A stretch of 61,706 nt of DNA from an uncultured Acidimicrobiales bacterium (GTDB lineage: Bacteria; Actinomycetota; Acidimicrobiia; Acidimicrobiales; SZUA-35), in assembly GCA_938029215.1 (NCBI GenBank), contig CALHFG010000006.1, positions 1 to 61,706 of the forward strand, given 5' to 3'. The notes under the pieces were generated by a model, which was not told where the DNA came from, ran no database searches, and saw nothing but the letters and a program-made list of their open reading frames with translations. This document shows positions 24,984 to 33,805 of this stretch, piece after piece. Made by a program: the position numbers and the translations under genes. The stretch's first letter is position 1, and each line of letters opens with the position of its first letter.

Positions 24984-25898
24984 ATGGAATCGCTGCGAAC
25001 CCCTGATGACCGGTTTAGTGGACTGGCCGATTGGCCGTACGAGCCGAACTACGTGGAGGTGCCCGACGGCGAGGGAGGATCCTTGCGAGTTCACTACGTG
25101 GATGAGGGTCCCGCCGACGGTGAACCCGTACTTCTTATGCATGGCGAACCGACCTGGGGCTACCTCTATCGCAAGATGATCCCTGGGATCGCCGCGGCTG
25201 GTCATCGCGTGATTGTCCCTGACCTTGTGGGCTTTGGTCGCAGCGATAAGCCCGCAGCCCAAAGCGACTACACCTACGAGCGCCACGTCAGCTGGATGCA
25301 CAGTGCTCTGCTCGACGCTCTAGACCTGAACGGAATCACCTTCTTTGGCCAAGACTGGGGCGGACTGATCGGCCTCCGGCTAGTGGCTGGTGCACCGGAA
25401 CGGTTCGCTCGGGTCGTGATCGGCAACACTGGCCTGCCGACCGGGGAGTACACACCGGCGCAGGCGTTTCTGGATTGGCAGAAGTTCAGCCAGGAAACGC
25501 CCGACTTTCCCGTAGGAAAGATGGTTCGATCCTGGACCCCTACCCCGCTCAGCGATGCCGACGTCGCAGCGTACGACGCTCCATTTCCCGACGACACCTT
25601 TAAGCAGGGTGCCCGGATCTTTCCGACCCTGGTTCCCGTTCGGCCCGATGATCCCGCCACCGAGGCCAACAAGGCAGCGTGGCAGGTGTTTGCAGAGTGG
25701 GAGAAACCGTTGGTTACCTGTTTCAGCGACGGCGACCCCGTCACCGCCGGAGGGTTCAAGCCCTTTCACAAGTTGGTGCCGGGAGCTCAGCACGATCATC
25801 ACGTCACCGTCGAAGGGGCAGGTCACTTTCTCCAAGAGGACAAGCCGGACCAGCTAGTGCAGATCATTCTCGACACAGTCGCCCGAGATCGAGCCTGA
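24984..25898 (+). CDS. dhmA: haloalkane dehalogenase (HLD-I, DhlA/DhmA type)
   Basis: A 304-residue alpha/beta hydrolase whose nucleophile elbow is GQDWGG, with Asp124 in place of Ser and Trp125 next to it, the same numbering as in DhlA. HGEPTW (53-58) forms the oxyanion region, the acid is Asp249 or Asp251 (FSDGDPV), and the catalytic His is 281 (GAGHF). These are the residues of hydrolytic dehalogenases that release halide and an alcohol. The second halide-stabilising residue lies in the cap and needs alignment. The gene probably serves detoxification or use of natural marine or soil organohalides. A longer frame from 24798 is antisense to the DUF302 gene and is rejected. Confidence 0.9.
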   Translation: MESLRTPDDRFSGLADWPYEPNYVEVPDGEGGSLRVHYVDEGPADGEPVLLMHGEPTWGYLYRKMIPGIAAAGHRVIVPDLVGFGRSDKPAAQSDYTYERHVSWMHSALLDALDLNGITFFGQDWGGLIGLRLVAGAPERFARVVIGNTGLPTGEYTPAQAFLDWQKFSQETPDFPVGKMVRSWTPTPLSDADVAAYDAPFPDDTFKQGARIFPTLVPVRPDDPATEANKAAWQVFAEWEKPLVTCFSDGDPVTAGGFKPFHKLVPGAQHDHHVTVEGAGHFLQEDKPDQLVQIILDTVARDRA

Positions 25899-25901
25899 CC
25901 G

Positions 25902-26249
25902 TTACCGATTTCCGACCCCGGCTGCTTCCAATTCCGGGCCCAGACGCCCGGTCATTCCGAGGAAAAACATTCGGAAATCACTCACCAGCGACCACAACGG
26001 ATGGGTAAAGGTAGCCGGGCGGTTCTTCTCAACGAAGAAGTGGGCGACCCAGGCAAAGAAATACCCCGCTACAGGCATGGCCCCCAAGAGCTTCCAGACG
26101 CGGGTGGTAGTTGCATATGCGGCTATGAGGAAGACTAAGCTTGTGCCTATGTAGTGCAACGCTCTCGTCTCCGGCTTGGCGTGTTCCTGAAGGTAGAACG
26201 GCCAGAATTCCTCGTAGCTCTCTTTTCTATCGGACATGGGGGCTGCCAT
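25902..26249 (-). CDS. Mpo1/DUF962-like membrane protein
   Basis: A 115-residue protein with the DUF962/YGL010w pattern [26 protein letters not shown] and two transmembrane helices, followed by [19 protein letters not shown]. Yeast Mpo1 of this family is an Fe-dependent dioxygenase in fatty-acid alpha-oxidation, and the His residues here fit a metal site. The specific bacterial role is not established. ATG 26249 is preferred over 26237 because AGGTGGGG lies about 12 nt before it. Ten bp after the DinB gene. Confidence 0.75.
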   Translation of the reverse strand: MAAPMSDRKESYEEFWPFYLQEHAKPETRALHYIGTSLVFLIAAYATTTRVWKLLGAMPVAGYFFAWVAHFFVEKNRPATFTHPLWSLVSDFRMFFLGMTGRLGPELEAAGVGNR

Positions 26250-26259
26250 GTCTTGGAGG

Positions 26260-26805
26260 CTACCCCACCTCTCCCAGCTGGATAATGGCGTAGCCGTCGA
26301 GGTCGCTGAGCAGGTCCGATGTGGGCACTTCGGGTAGGTCATGCCCGAACTGTTTGTTCCGGACCTCACCGATCCACTTGCTGTGCTGATACTCGTGGTT
26401 GATGATCGAGGTCATCATCACGGTCGCAATCGACCGAAGCTGGGTTGGAGCGCCCACGTGCCCGCGGTTGATGTTGCCCACCCGGAATCGAACTCGCTTG
26501 GCCACATCGGACCGAAACTTGTCGATGACATGGAGCGGTGGCACGGGGTCCCGTTCGGGTTCGGCAGTAGCGCTATCCATCATGGCGTCGAATCGGGCGT
26601 CGATTGTTGGCTCGGCAGCGGTGAGATTGCGGACCATGAAGTGCGCGACGACAGGTTGATGGCCAAGATGCCAGCCGATCGAACTGGAGTTCACGTCGGG
26701 CCGCCACGCGATCTCCTCCTGGGTGAGGTCCTTCCAGAGGTCGTCGGTGTACTCGAGTGCGGTGGTGTATTCGGCCAGTAGGGCGGTGAGGCTAGGGAGC
26801 TGCAT
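26260..26805 (-). CDS. DinB-family protein
   Basis: A 181-residue four-helix-bundle protein of the DinB/YfiT superfamily with metal-binding His residues in [16 protein letters not shown] and a late NHEYQHSKW. Members are often thiol-dependent transferases (for example mycothiol- or bacillithiol-dependent) or of unknown function. Position between Mpo1-like and amine-oxidase genes suggests one minus-strand unit. Confidence 0.8.
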   Translation of the reverse strand: MQLPSLTALLAEYTTALEYTDDLWKDLTQEEIAWRPDVNSSSIGWHLGHQPVVAHFMVRNLTAAEPTIDARFDAMMDSATAEPERDPVPPLHVIDKFRSDVAKRVRFRVGNINRGHVGAPTQLRSIATVMMTSIINHEYQHSKWIGEVRNKQFGHDLPEVPTSDLLSDLDGYAIIQLGEVG

Positions 26806-26837
26806 CGGGATCGCTTTCCGCTTGTGTGGGGTTCTTA

Positions 26838-27893
26838 CTAGTTAATGATGGATGACACGACCCGAAGAGAGGCTGCCAAAGCGCCCTCTATATGGCCGGG
26901 AGCAACGGTTGAGGTTTCGGTTGAGCACCAGTGCAGCCTGCCGTCGAGCATTGGCTGTTGATAGGTGGGATGGCCGAACAACTGATAGGAGCCGAGGTCG
27001 CTGACGTTGGGTGGGGAAGTAAAGCGTTCGGTTCGCCAGTCTTGTATCAGCACGTCCTGCGGGTCGTTGGCGCCACCACCGAAGAGCGCAACCAGCTGTT
27101 TGATGACTTGATCTTCGGTTGGTGCCGGTTGGCCGGGGTCAGGCCGGGCGAATCCGAAGAGTGCGGCGGGGGAGCCGTCGGCACCACTCATGTCGTGGAT
27201 CTCACCGAGCGGCCCCACATACGAAAAGGCCGAGCCGGCTAAACCGTCGTCTCGCCAAAACGGGTGCGCGTAGCTGGCGACCACCTTCACCGATCCGCCC
27301 ATCCACACCGGCGTGATGGAGCACAACCGCTCGGTGTCTGCGGAGAGAGCGCCGCCGAAATCGATAGAGCTGACGGCCAGTGCCGGTGGCAGCGCAATGA
27401 TCACATGATCGGCGTGATAGCTGGATTGGGAGCTGACCACCTTGAGTGCATCGTCCGTCGAACGAAGCTCGGTGGCGTGTTCTGACAGGCGAACGGTGCC
27501 GTCAGGCAGTTTGCTGAACAGGGCAGCGGCGATCGATTGCGTACCGTACCGAAGGCGGCCTGACGGAACGTCGATCTGGTTGCCCTGCAGCCGCTGTACC
27601 CCGTCGGCGGCCTGGAACATTGCGTCGCCCGCGAGGTGCTGGGCGAATGGCTCTAGACCCTCGGCGCTCACCAGTTCATTCACCAGGGGCTCATTGGACC
27701 AGAACCAGCTTGCCCCTAGGTCGAAGTGATCGCCGTTAAGCGATGGTGAGAACACCCGTCCCCCCACGCGGTCCCGGGCTTCTAGGACCGTCACGGATCG
27801 ACCCGCCGCTAGGAGGTGTTTCGCAGCGTGCAGGCCCGATATGCCGGCGCCCACGATCAAGACATCGGTGGTGTTCGTTTCCAGTTCGATCAC
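26838..27893 (-). CDS. flavin amine oxidase-family oxidoreductase
   Basis: A 351-residue FAD protein with the dinucleotide-binding motif DVLIVGAGISGLHAAKHL, the second FAD segment LEARDRVGGRV, and the C-terminal FAD contact TSTVAPGHIEGALA. This is the monoamine oxidase/protoporphyrinogen oxidase-like fold but shorter than typical MAO (about 450). The substrate is unknown. GTG start at 27893. Likely first gene of a unit with the DinB gene (32 bp downstream). Confidence 0.85.
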   Translation of the reverse strand: MIELETNTTDVLIVGAGISGLHAAKHLLAAGRSVTVLEARDRVGGRVFSPSLNGDHFDLGASWFWSNEPLVNELVSAEGLEPFAQHLAGDAMFQAADGVQRLQGNQIDVPSGRLRYGTQSIAAALFSKLPDGTVRLSEHATELRSTDDALKVVSSQSSYHADHVIIALPPALAVSSIDFGGALSADTERLCSITPVWMGGSVKVVASYAHPFWRDDGLAGSAFSYVGPLGEIHDMSGADGSPAALFGFARPDPGQPAPTEDQVIKQLVALFGGGANDPQDVLIQDWRTERFTSPPNVSDLGSYQLFGHPTYQQPMLDGRLHWCSTETSTVAPGHIEGALAASLRVVSSIIN

Positions 27894-28009
27894 TCTGAAA
27901 CGCCGGACCCGATCCGTTTATGCCAAAGACCGTACATTTCTTTCCGGCAAGTTGAGGAGCCAACCAACACCGGCGAGCAAGCGCGGCCCGCCACCGTACG
28001 CTTTTGGGC

Positions 28010-29563
28010 GTGAGCGGGGATGAGACGAGCGAAGAACTTCGCCGACAATTGCTGGAGACCACGTCGTTTCTCCGGGAGGTCGCCGGGGCGAAGGGGGTTC
28101 TCGACGAACTGACTCCCCAAGAGCGGATCGACTTCCTGAACGCGGCGGGCGATGTCTATTGCGCCGACCCCGAGGAACGGCGCCAACGGGTAAAGGCCCG
28201 CCGTCGAAAGCAACGAGCCGCCAAACTGGCCAGGGACGAGGATGTCCTGAACAGCACCGGGATTCGCCGGCTACGAGACAAGCCGGTCTTCACGACTCCA
28301 AATGTCTTCCCGCCGGAGGACTTCGAGCAGGTCGACGTGACCGACACACCCGAGCTCTCGGGCGTCACCGACGAACTGCAGCATTGCTATGTATGCAAGG
28401 CCAAGTACAGCGAGGTCCACCATTTCTATGACCAGCTGTGTCTCGATTGCTCGGACTTCAATTATCGCAAGCGGGGCGAGCTCGCCGATTTGGAGGGCAC
28501 CGTTGCCTTGCTCACCGGGGGCCGAGTAAAGATCGGGTACCAGGCGGGCATCAAGCTGCTTCGGTGCGGAGCCGAACTCATCATGGTTACACGGTTCCCC
28601 CGCGATGCTGCGGCCCGGTACGCAGCCGAGCCGGACTTTAAGCACTGGGGCCACCGGCTGGAGATCTTTGGTCTCGACCTTCGCCACACGCCGAGCGTTG
28701 AAGCGTTCTGCCACCACGTTCTGCAGACTCGAGACCGCCTCGACTTCATCATCAACAACGCGTGTCAGACCGTGCGTCGGCCATCGGGATTTTATGAGCA
28801 CATGATGGAGGCAGAGTCTGCGGCGCTCGACAGCCTTCAACCCGAGGTACTGCAACTGGTGGGCGAGTACGAGGGCCTGCGCGGCTACCACATCTTGCCC
28901 GCCGCGGACAACGAGAAGGGTGGTGATGTTGTCCGGTCGGTGGGCCCAACCTCAGGCTTGACCCACGCCGCAGCGCTGTCGCAGACACCGTTGCTGCCCG
29001 AGGACCTCAACAATGACTCATCGTTGTTCCCCGTTGGGCAACTCGACAAAGACTCACAGCAGGTCGATCTGCGAGATCGAAATTCCTGGCGCCTTCAGCT
29101 TCATGAAGTTTCGTCGGTCGAACTGTTGGAAACTCAGCTGGTGAACGCAGTCGCACCATTCATCATCAACGCTCGCCTTAAGGCTCTGATGGAAGCCACT
29201 CCGGGAGCCCACAAGCATGTGGTCAACGTGTCAGCGGTCGAAGGGCAGTTCTATCGACGCTTTAAGACAACCAAGCATCCGCACACCAACATGGCAAAAG
29301 CGGCATTGAACATGATGACCCGAACATCAGCAACCGACTATTTCGCGTCTGGGATTCATATGAACAGCGTGGACACCGGCTGGGTAAGCGACGAGGACCC
29401 GGTGGCAATCGCGCAGCAGAAAACCGCCGAGCACCGGTTCCACCCACCCCTCGACATCGTCGACGGAGCGGCCCGGATTGTGGACCCGATCATCGATGGG
29501 ACCAACACCGGTACTCACCTGTGGGGTCAGTTCTTGAAGGACTACCAACCCACCGACTGGTGA
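28010..29563 (+). CDS. zinc-ribbon SDR fusion protein
   Basis: A 517-residue protein in three parts. Residues 1-120 are helical and basic (VKARRRKQRAAK), residues 126-147 a zinc ribbon CYVCK...CLDC (Cys126, 129, 144, 147), and the rest an SDR-type Rossmann domain starting GTVALLTGGRVKIGYQAG. About 100 extra residues are inserted after the NNA motif (249-251). The active site is atypical: YxxxK reads TNMAK (Thr426, Lys430) and the Ser position is NVSA. Tyr415 nearby might substitute. Similar TGGRVKIGYQ-type SDRs occur in eukaryotes and bacteria, but I know of no assigned function. GTG 28010 follows TACGCT (27997-28002) by 7 nt. Confidence 0.8.
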   Translation: MSGDETSEELRRQLLETTSFLREVAGAKGVLDELTPQERIDFLNAAGDVYCADPEERRQRVKARRRKQRAAKLARDEDVLNSTGIRRLRDKPVFTTPNVFPPEDFEQVDVTDTPELSGVTDELQHCYVCKAKYSEVHHFYDQLCLDCSDFNYRKRGELADLEGTVALLTGGRVKIGYQAGIKLLRCGAELIMVTRFPRDAAARYAAEPDFKHWGHRLEIFGLDLRHTPSVEAFCHHVLQTRDRLDFIINNACQTVRRPSGFYEHMMEAESAALDSLQPEVLQLVGEYEGLRGYHILPAADNEKGGDVVRSVGPTSGLTHAAALSQTPLLPEDLNNDSSLFPVGQLDKDSQQVDLRDRNSWRLQLHEVSSVELLETQLVNAVAPFIINARLKALMEATPGAHKHVVNVSAVEGQFYRRFKTTKHPHTNMAKAALNMMTRTSATDYFASGIHMNSVDTGWVSDEDPVAIAQQKTAEHRFHPPLDIVDGAARIVDPIIDGTNTGTHLWGQFLKDYQPTDW

Positions 29564-30838
29564 CTACAGATCCTTCGCAAGCCGAACTCCGGACAGGTGC
29601 CAGCGAGTGTGTGGGTGGAAGAAGTTGCGGTAGGTGGGCCGCGCATGACCGGTAGGCGTGTAGGCACAACTACCGCGGAGCACCATGGTGTTGATCATGA
29701 ACTTGCCGTTGTATTCACCGATGGCGCCGTCGGGCACGACGTAGCCCGGGTAGGGGCGATAGGCACTCTCGGTCCATTGCCAGGCTTCGCCAAACATCTG
29801 CTTGAGCCCGGGAGCAACTCCTGCCGCCCGTGGATGCATGTGCACCCGATGATCGGTGTCGGGCACCACGTTGTGGGTTGCAGCGGCATGCTCCCACTCG
29901 AACTCGGTAGCGAGGCGAGCGCCAGACCAGCGGGCATAGGCATCGGCTTCGTAGAAGGAAACATGACACACCGGCTCGTTTGGGTCGACGGGTCTTGCGC
30001 CGGTGAGGGTATGAATTCGCCAACCCTGGTTGGATGTGGACCAATAGAGCGGAGATTCCCATCCCTCGCCTACGCGTTTGTACCAGCCATCGCTCATCCA
30101 TAGTTCCGGCCGGTGGTAGCCGTCGTCGGCCATGAAGGCCAGCCATTCGCCCGCGGTGACGAGCCGGTCGGCCAAGGCGAATGGTCGGATCAGCTGATCA
30201 TGCTGTGGATATTCGTTGTCGAACGCGAAGCCGTCGTGGTCGGTTGGAAGGCCCGTCTGGGTTGTCGTTGACCCAAACTCGATCCACTCGACCGGTCCCG
30301 GGTTCACGACCAGTTCGTGAGGCTCATCCGTATAGGCCGGCTCGGTGGGATTGAGCGACAGCACGTGTTTGATGTCCATCAACAGCAACTCCTGATGCTG
30401 TTGCTCATGGTTGATACCGAGATCGACGATCTGGGCGATTCGTTGCAGTAGATCGTCATCGGCAGCCGCGATGAGGGCATCGACCGCAGTGTCGACGGCG
30501 GCCCGATAGACCCCGACCTCTTCGGCCGATGGCCGGGTGATCATCCCCCGGAACGGTCGTGGGTGCCGCTCGCCCGCCTGGACGTAGTAGCTGTTGAACA
30601 AAAAGGCGTACTGCTCGTCGTGCGCGATGTAGTTGGGGTCTAGCTCCGCCAAGAGGAACGTCTCAAAAAACCAGGTGACATGGGCTCGGTGCCACTTTGT
30701 CGGCGATGTGTCCGGCATCGACTGGACCGTTTGATCCTCAGGCGAAAGCGGTGCGGCCAATCGTTCGGTTTGCTCGCGCATCGCATGAAAGCGGCGCGCG
30801 ACGTCAGACTTGGTGGAAGCTGCCGCTGAACTACTCAT
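29564..30838 (-). CDS. egtB: ergothioneine sulfoxide synthase
   Basis: A 424-residue enzyme of normal EgtB length. It has an N-terminal DinB-like domain with the iron-binding pattern INHEQQHQE (HxxxHxE) plus an earlier His in KWHRAHVTWFFETFLL, and a C-terminal FGE-sulfatase (C-type lectin-like) domain ending HTRWHLSGVRLAKDL. EgtB uses O2 and iron to join gamma-glutamylcysteine (or cysteine) to hercynine. Ergothioneine is a thiol antioxidant of Actinobacteria. egtA, egtC and egtD are not in this window. ATG at 30838. Confidence 0.95.
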   Translation of the reverse strand: MSSSAAASTKSDVARRFHAMREQTERLAAPLSPEDQTVQSMPDTSPTKWHRAHVTWFFETFLLAELDPNYIAHDEQYAFLFNSYYVQAGERHPRPFRGMITRPSAEEVGVYRAAVDTAVDALIAAADDDLLQRIAQIVDLGINHEQQHQELLLMDIKHVLSLNPTEPAYTDEPHELVVNPGPVEWIEFGSTTTQTGLPTDHDGFAFDNEYPQHDQLIRPFALADRLVTAGEWLAFMADDGYHRPELWMSDGWYKRVGEGWESPLYWSTSNQGWRIHTLTGARPVDPNEPVCHVSFYEADAYARWSGARLATEFEWEHAAATHNVVPDTDHRVHMHPRAAGVAPGLKQMFGEAWQWTESAYRPYPGYVVPDGAIGEYNGKFMINTMVLRGSCAYTPTGHARPTYRNFFHPHTRWHLSGVRLAKDL

Positions 30839-30931
30839 GACACTTCCAGTAAACCTCCGTTGGGGTCCAATATTCCGGCGGGACGAAGTGAATCGCATTG
30901 CCGTCCGGGGCTTTGCATAGAAAAGCCCAGG

Positions 30932-31192
30932 TCAGGGGGCCAGAGCGGCGACTTTGAGATCGAGATCTGCGTTGCTGGGTTCGACCAGGTGGCTGTCGTC
31001 AGCAAAGACGATGACCGGAATCTTCTTCACGCCTTCGTTGCGTTCCAGAACGCGGGCCACCTCATCCGGGTTGGCTTCAAGATCGATGTAGTTGTATTCG
31101 ATGTTGTGTGAGTCGAAATAGGCCTTGGCCCGACGGCAATCGCCGCACCAATCCGCTCCATACATCACTACGTCGCCAATGTTGTTTGCCAT
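30932..31192 (-). CDS. glutaredoxin / mycoredoxin-like protein
   Basis: An 86-residue thioredoxin-fold protein with the active site WCGDC (CxxC near residue 14) and the cis-Pro segment KKIPVIVF, followed by an acidic tail. Glutaredoxin-like proteins with short length in Actinobacteria often work with mycothiol as mycoredoxins, so disulfide reduction in the cytoplasm is likely. It lies 93 bp upstream of egtB on the same strand, a thematic thiol neighbour. The frame extends upstream to 31384, but ATG 31192 starts the domain. Confidence 0.85.
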   Translation of the reverse strand: MANNIGDVVMYGADWCGDCRRAKAYFDSHNIEYNYIDLEANPDEVARVLERNEGVKKIPVIVFADDSHLVEPSNADLDLKVAALAP

Positions 31193-31239
31193 GCCCGCTG
31201 TAACGCAGCGAGGGCGGCGTTCATTCCTGGGCGCCTGTG

Positions 31240-31911
31240 CTAGCGGTGTCGAAAGGTAAGGCTGGCGGGGCCGACTGTTACCACGTCGCCATCGGTCAGC
31301 ACGACGTCGGTGCGGCCGTTGCCGCCGATGCGTTGGTCGTTTACCCGCGTGCCGTTGGTGGACCGGTTGTCCAGAACGATCCATTGGTCATCGTCGGGGA
31401 TGATCTGCGCATGGAATCGGCTGACGTTTTGTTCGTCGATGACGATGTCGTTCTCGGGGTGGCGTCCTATACGGAGCCCGGCCGAACCGAGATCGACTGT
31501 GCGTCCATCGGTCAGCACGAGATCTGCGGTTTGGATAGCTGGCCCGTCCTCGAAGCTTCGTTCTATCGAGAACGTTCCGATGCGTCGGTCCGGGTTCTCG
31601 GCAAATTCCACCGATACCGGTCCCGCAAACTCCAGCTGCTCGCGGGCCACGACGGTTCGCACTTCGTCGATCAGATCCCGCACGATCGATGGCCCTTGGC
31701 TCACGATCCGCTGATAGTCCTCGCTCGACAGTTCGATGACAAACCGGTTCGCAACGGTCACCGCGCCCTTGACGTTGACTCGACGGTCCCTCACAACAAC
31801 GCGCCGAAGGCGTCGGCCGATTTCGACCGGTTGAATGCCGGAGCCAAACGCGCGGGCCATCAAGCCCTCCACGAATTCTTCGATCTGTCCCTCCACGGAC
31901 CGCAAAGCCAT
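31240..31911 (-). CDS. fhaA: FHA-domain protein FhaA (DUF3662)
   Basis: A 223-residue protein with an N-terminal DUF3662 domain (about 1-115, EGQIEEFVEGLMARAFGSG and IQPVEIGRRLRRVV) and a C-terminal FHA domain (about 135-223, GLRIGRHPENDIVI, then SRFHAQI and LDNRSTNGTRVN). FHA binds phospho-Thr. Mycobacterial FhaA interacts with PknB targets such as MviN to control peptidoglycan precursor export. It is shorter than the mycobacterial protein because the long linker is missing. ATG at 31911 with TAGGCT (complement of 31919-31924) 7 nt upstream. Divergent from fhaB, unlike in Mycobacterium. Confidence 0.93.
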   Translation of the reverse strand: MALRSVEGQIEEFVEGLMARAFGSGIQPVEIGRRLRRVVVRDRRVNVKGAVTVANRFVIELSSEDYQRIVSQGPSIVRDLIDEVRTVVAREQLEFAGPVSVEFAENPDRRIGTFSIERSFEDGPAIQTADLVLTDGRTVDLGSAGLRIGRHPENDIVIDEQNVSRFHAQIIPDDDQWIVLDNRSTNGTRVNDQRIGGNGRTDVVLTDGDVVTVGPASLTFRHR

Positions 31912-31979
31912 TGCGGCCAGCCTAGGGCACAACGGCGGCAAGATTTCGGCGCCTCCTCGGCAGGCGGAACCCGCATCGG

Positions 31980-31994
31980 GTAGTTAACAACTAC
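31980..31994. promoter_or_regulatory. palindrome over fhaB promoter
   Basis: GTAGTTAACAACTAC has 6-bp arms around AAC. It overlaps the candidate fhaB -10 TACGAT (31992-31997), which lies 8 nt before GTG 32006. It is a plausible repressor operator in the fhaA-fhaB divergent region. Confidence 0.55.
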
Positions 31995-32005
31995 GATTCG
32001 ACACA

Positions 32006-32452
32006 GTGTCCGACGCCGTACTCACCGTTCTTCGCCTCGGGTTCCTGGCGCTCCTCTGGGTCTTCTTCCTCCGAATCGCGAGCGCGGTGTGGACCTCAGC
32101 GGCGCCCCGACCCGCTGCCGCCGCGTCCGAGGGTCGTTCTCGCAAGCTGCGGAAGAATGGTTCGAGCCCGGCGGCCGTGGTGATTATCGAGCCGCTGGAG
32201 CAGGCTGGGCTGGTGTTCTCCGTGGAAGATCAGCTGACGATCGGTCGCTCCGCATCGTGCGATCTCACCTTGGATGACACCTTCGTCTCGTCCCAGCATG
32301 CAAGGGTGGCAAAGACCGATCGTGGGCTCGTAGTCTCGGATCTGGGATCAACGAACGGCACCTACGTGGATCGAGAAAAAGTGACCACTCCGATTCAGGT
32401 TGCGCGCGGCGCCCGTCTTCAAATAGGCAGCACCGTCATGGAGGTTCGCTGA
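32006..32452 (+). CDS. fhaB: FHA-domain protein FhaB (FipA-like)
   Basis: A 148-residue protein with one N-terminal transmembrane helix (about 6-28, VLRLGFLALLWVFFLRIA), a basic linker and a C-terminal FHA domain (about 70-148, LTIGRSASCDLTLDDTFVSSQHARV, split here by the SxxH core, and DLGSTNGTYVD). In Mycobacterium FhaB/FipA links PknB signalling to FtsZ/FtsQ at the septum. GTG start. Its TGA stop overlaps the pstP ATG by 1 bp, so they are translationally coupled. Confidence 0.93.
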   Translation: MSDAVLTVLRLGFLALLWVFFLRIASAVWTSAAPRPAAAASEGRSRKLRKNGSSPAAVVIIEPLEQAGLVFSVEDQLTIGRSASCDLTLDDTFVSSQHARVAKTDRGLVVSDLGSTNGTYVDREKVTTPIQVARGARLQIGSTVMEVR

Positions 32453-33798
32453 TGAGGTTTGAAGCAGGAAGTGCCACCGACAAAGGCATGGTCCGCGACG
32501 CGAACCAGGACCGTCTTCTCATCCATGGTGATCTGCTGGCTGTCGCCGATGGGATGGGTGGTCACGCTGGCGGCGAGCTCGCCGCAGAGACCGCGGTCGA
32601 AGATCTCCGCCGGTTCCCGGTCATGTCCCAAGCAAGCGATGTCGTTTCCGGCATTCATCACGCAAACCGGCAAGTTCTTGAAGCCGCCGAGCGGACCGGG
32701 ATGACAAACATGGGCACCACGGTGGTCGCCACGCTCATGCGGCTGGATCGGCGATCGGTGATCGTGGCCAACGTTGGCGACAGCCGCGCCTACCTCATGA
32801 GTGGCGGCGAGCTCTCGCAGATCACCAGCGATCACTCGTTGGTTGAGGACCTGGTGCGAGCAGGAAAGATCACCGAAGAAGAGGCCAAGGACCACCCGCA
32901 CCGCAACGTGGTCACGCGGGTTCTGGGCCTCGGTGAAGATCCAGAGGTCGATACCTTCGAGCTGGCCGTACGAGACGGTGACATGCTTCTTCTTGCCAGC
33001 GACGGGTTGTTCAACGAAGTTGACCATCACGTCATCGCCACGATCCTGGCCAACGCCGACGACCTAGACGTTGCCGCTCAACGATTGGTCGAGCGTGCCA
33101 ACCAAAACGGTGGGCACGACAACATCACGATCGTGATCGCTCGTGTTCTCGATGATGACCCCGTGGTATCGGCCCCAGCCAGCGCGGCAGCGATCGCTAC
33201 AATCGACTCCGCTGGTGCTGATGATCCAACGGTGACCTTTGAGGCGCCGGTGACGGACGCGGCCGACGAGGCGGTGACTGAAGTGATCGATCCGTCGTTG
33301 AGCGCGGCTGCCTTTGACGCAGAACTGACAGCGGATCTCCCCGAGAATGCTGCGCCGCTCGGTATTCCCGCAGTCGACATTGGATCGGACGACGACCTCG
33401 ATCTGTCGTCACCCGACCCCGGTGCCGTCGATCCACCGACCGACGAGATTCCCACGGTTGCACCACGCCGAGCGAACCGCATGCGGATGTTTGTGTTCCT
33501 GGTCTGTTTCTTGGCCGTGCTGGGGTTGGCCATCGGTGGTTTCGCGGCGTACGCCACCAATGCGTGGTTTGTCGACACCGTCGCCAACGAGGTCGTCATC
33601 CATCAGGGTCGTCCGGGCGGAGTGCTGTTTATCGAGCCTCAAGCGGTGCAGTCAACCGGTATCGATATCAATGACCTAAACCCTGCGTCACGCGGGCGGG
33701 TCGATGATGTCCCCGTCTTCAGTTCCCTCGACGACGCCGAACAGTTCGTCAGCAATCTGGAGCTTTCAACTCTCAGAGCGAACGACACGTCCGAGTAG
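32452..33798 (+). CDS. pstP: PP2C-type Ser/Thr protein phosphatase PstP
   Basis: A 448-residue phosphatase. The PPM/PP2C catalytic domain covers about 1-232, with metal-binding Asp residues in VADGMGGHAGGE, GDSRAYL, ASDGLFNEV and GHDNITIV. An acidic linker (about 240-340), one transmembrane helix (about 345-367, FVFLVCFLAVLGLAIGGFAAY) and an extracytoplasmic tail follow. It reverses phosphorylation by PknB of cell-wall and division proteins. Gene order fhaB-pstP-rodA-pbpA-pknB is the conserved actinobacterial one. Confidence 0.95.
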   Translation: MRFEAGSATDKGMVRDANQDRLLIHGDLLAVADGMGGHAGGELAAETAVEDLRRFPVMSQASDVVSGIHHANRQVLEAAERTGMTNMGTTVVATLMRLDRRSVIVANVGDSRAYLMSGGELSQITSDHSLVEDLVRAGKITEEEAKDHPHRNVVTRVLGLGEDPEVDTFELAVRDGDMLLLASDGLFNEVDHHVIATILANADDLDVAAQRLVERANQNGGHDNITIVIARVLDDDPVVSAPASAAAIATIDSAGADDPTVTFEAPVTDAADEAVTEVIDPSLSAAAFDAELTADLPENAAPLGIPAVDIGSDDDLDLSSPDPGAVDPPTDEIPTVAPRRANRMRMFVFLVCFLAVLGLAIGGFAAYATNAWFVDTVANEVVIHQGRPGGVLFIEPQAVQSTGIDINDLNPASRGRVDDVPVFSSLDDAEQFVSNLELSTLRANDTSE

Positions 33799-33805
33799 CT
33801 GCGGT

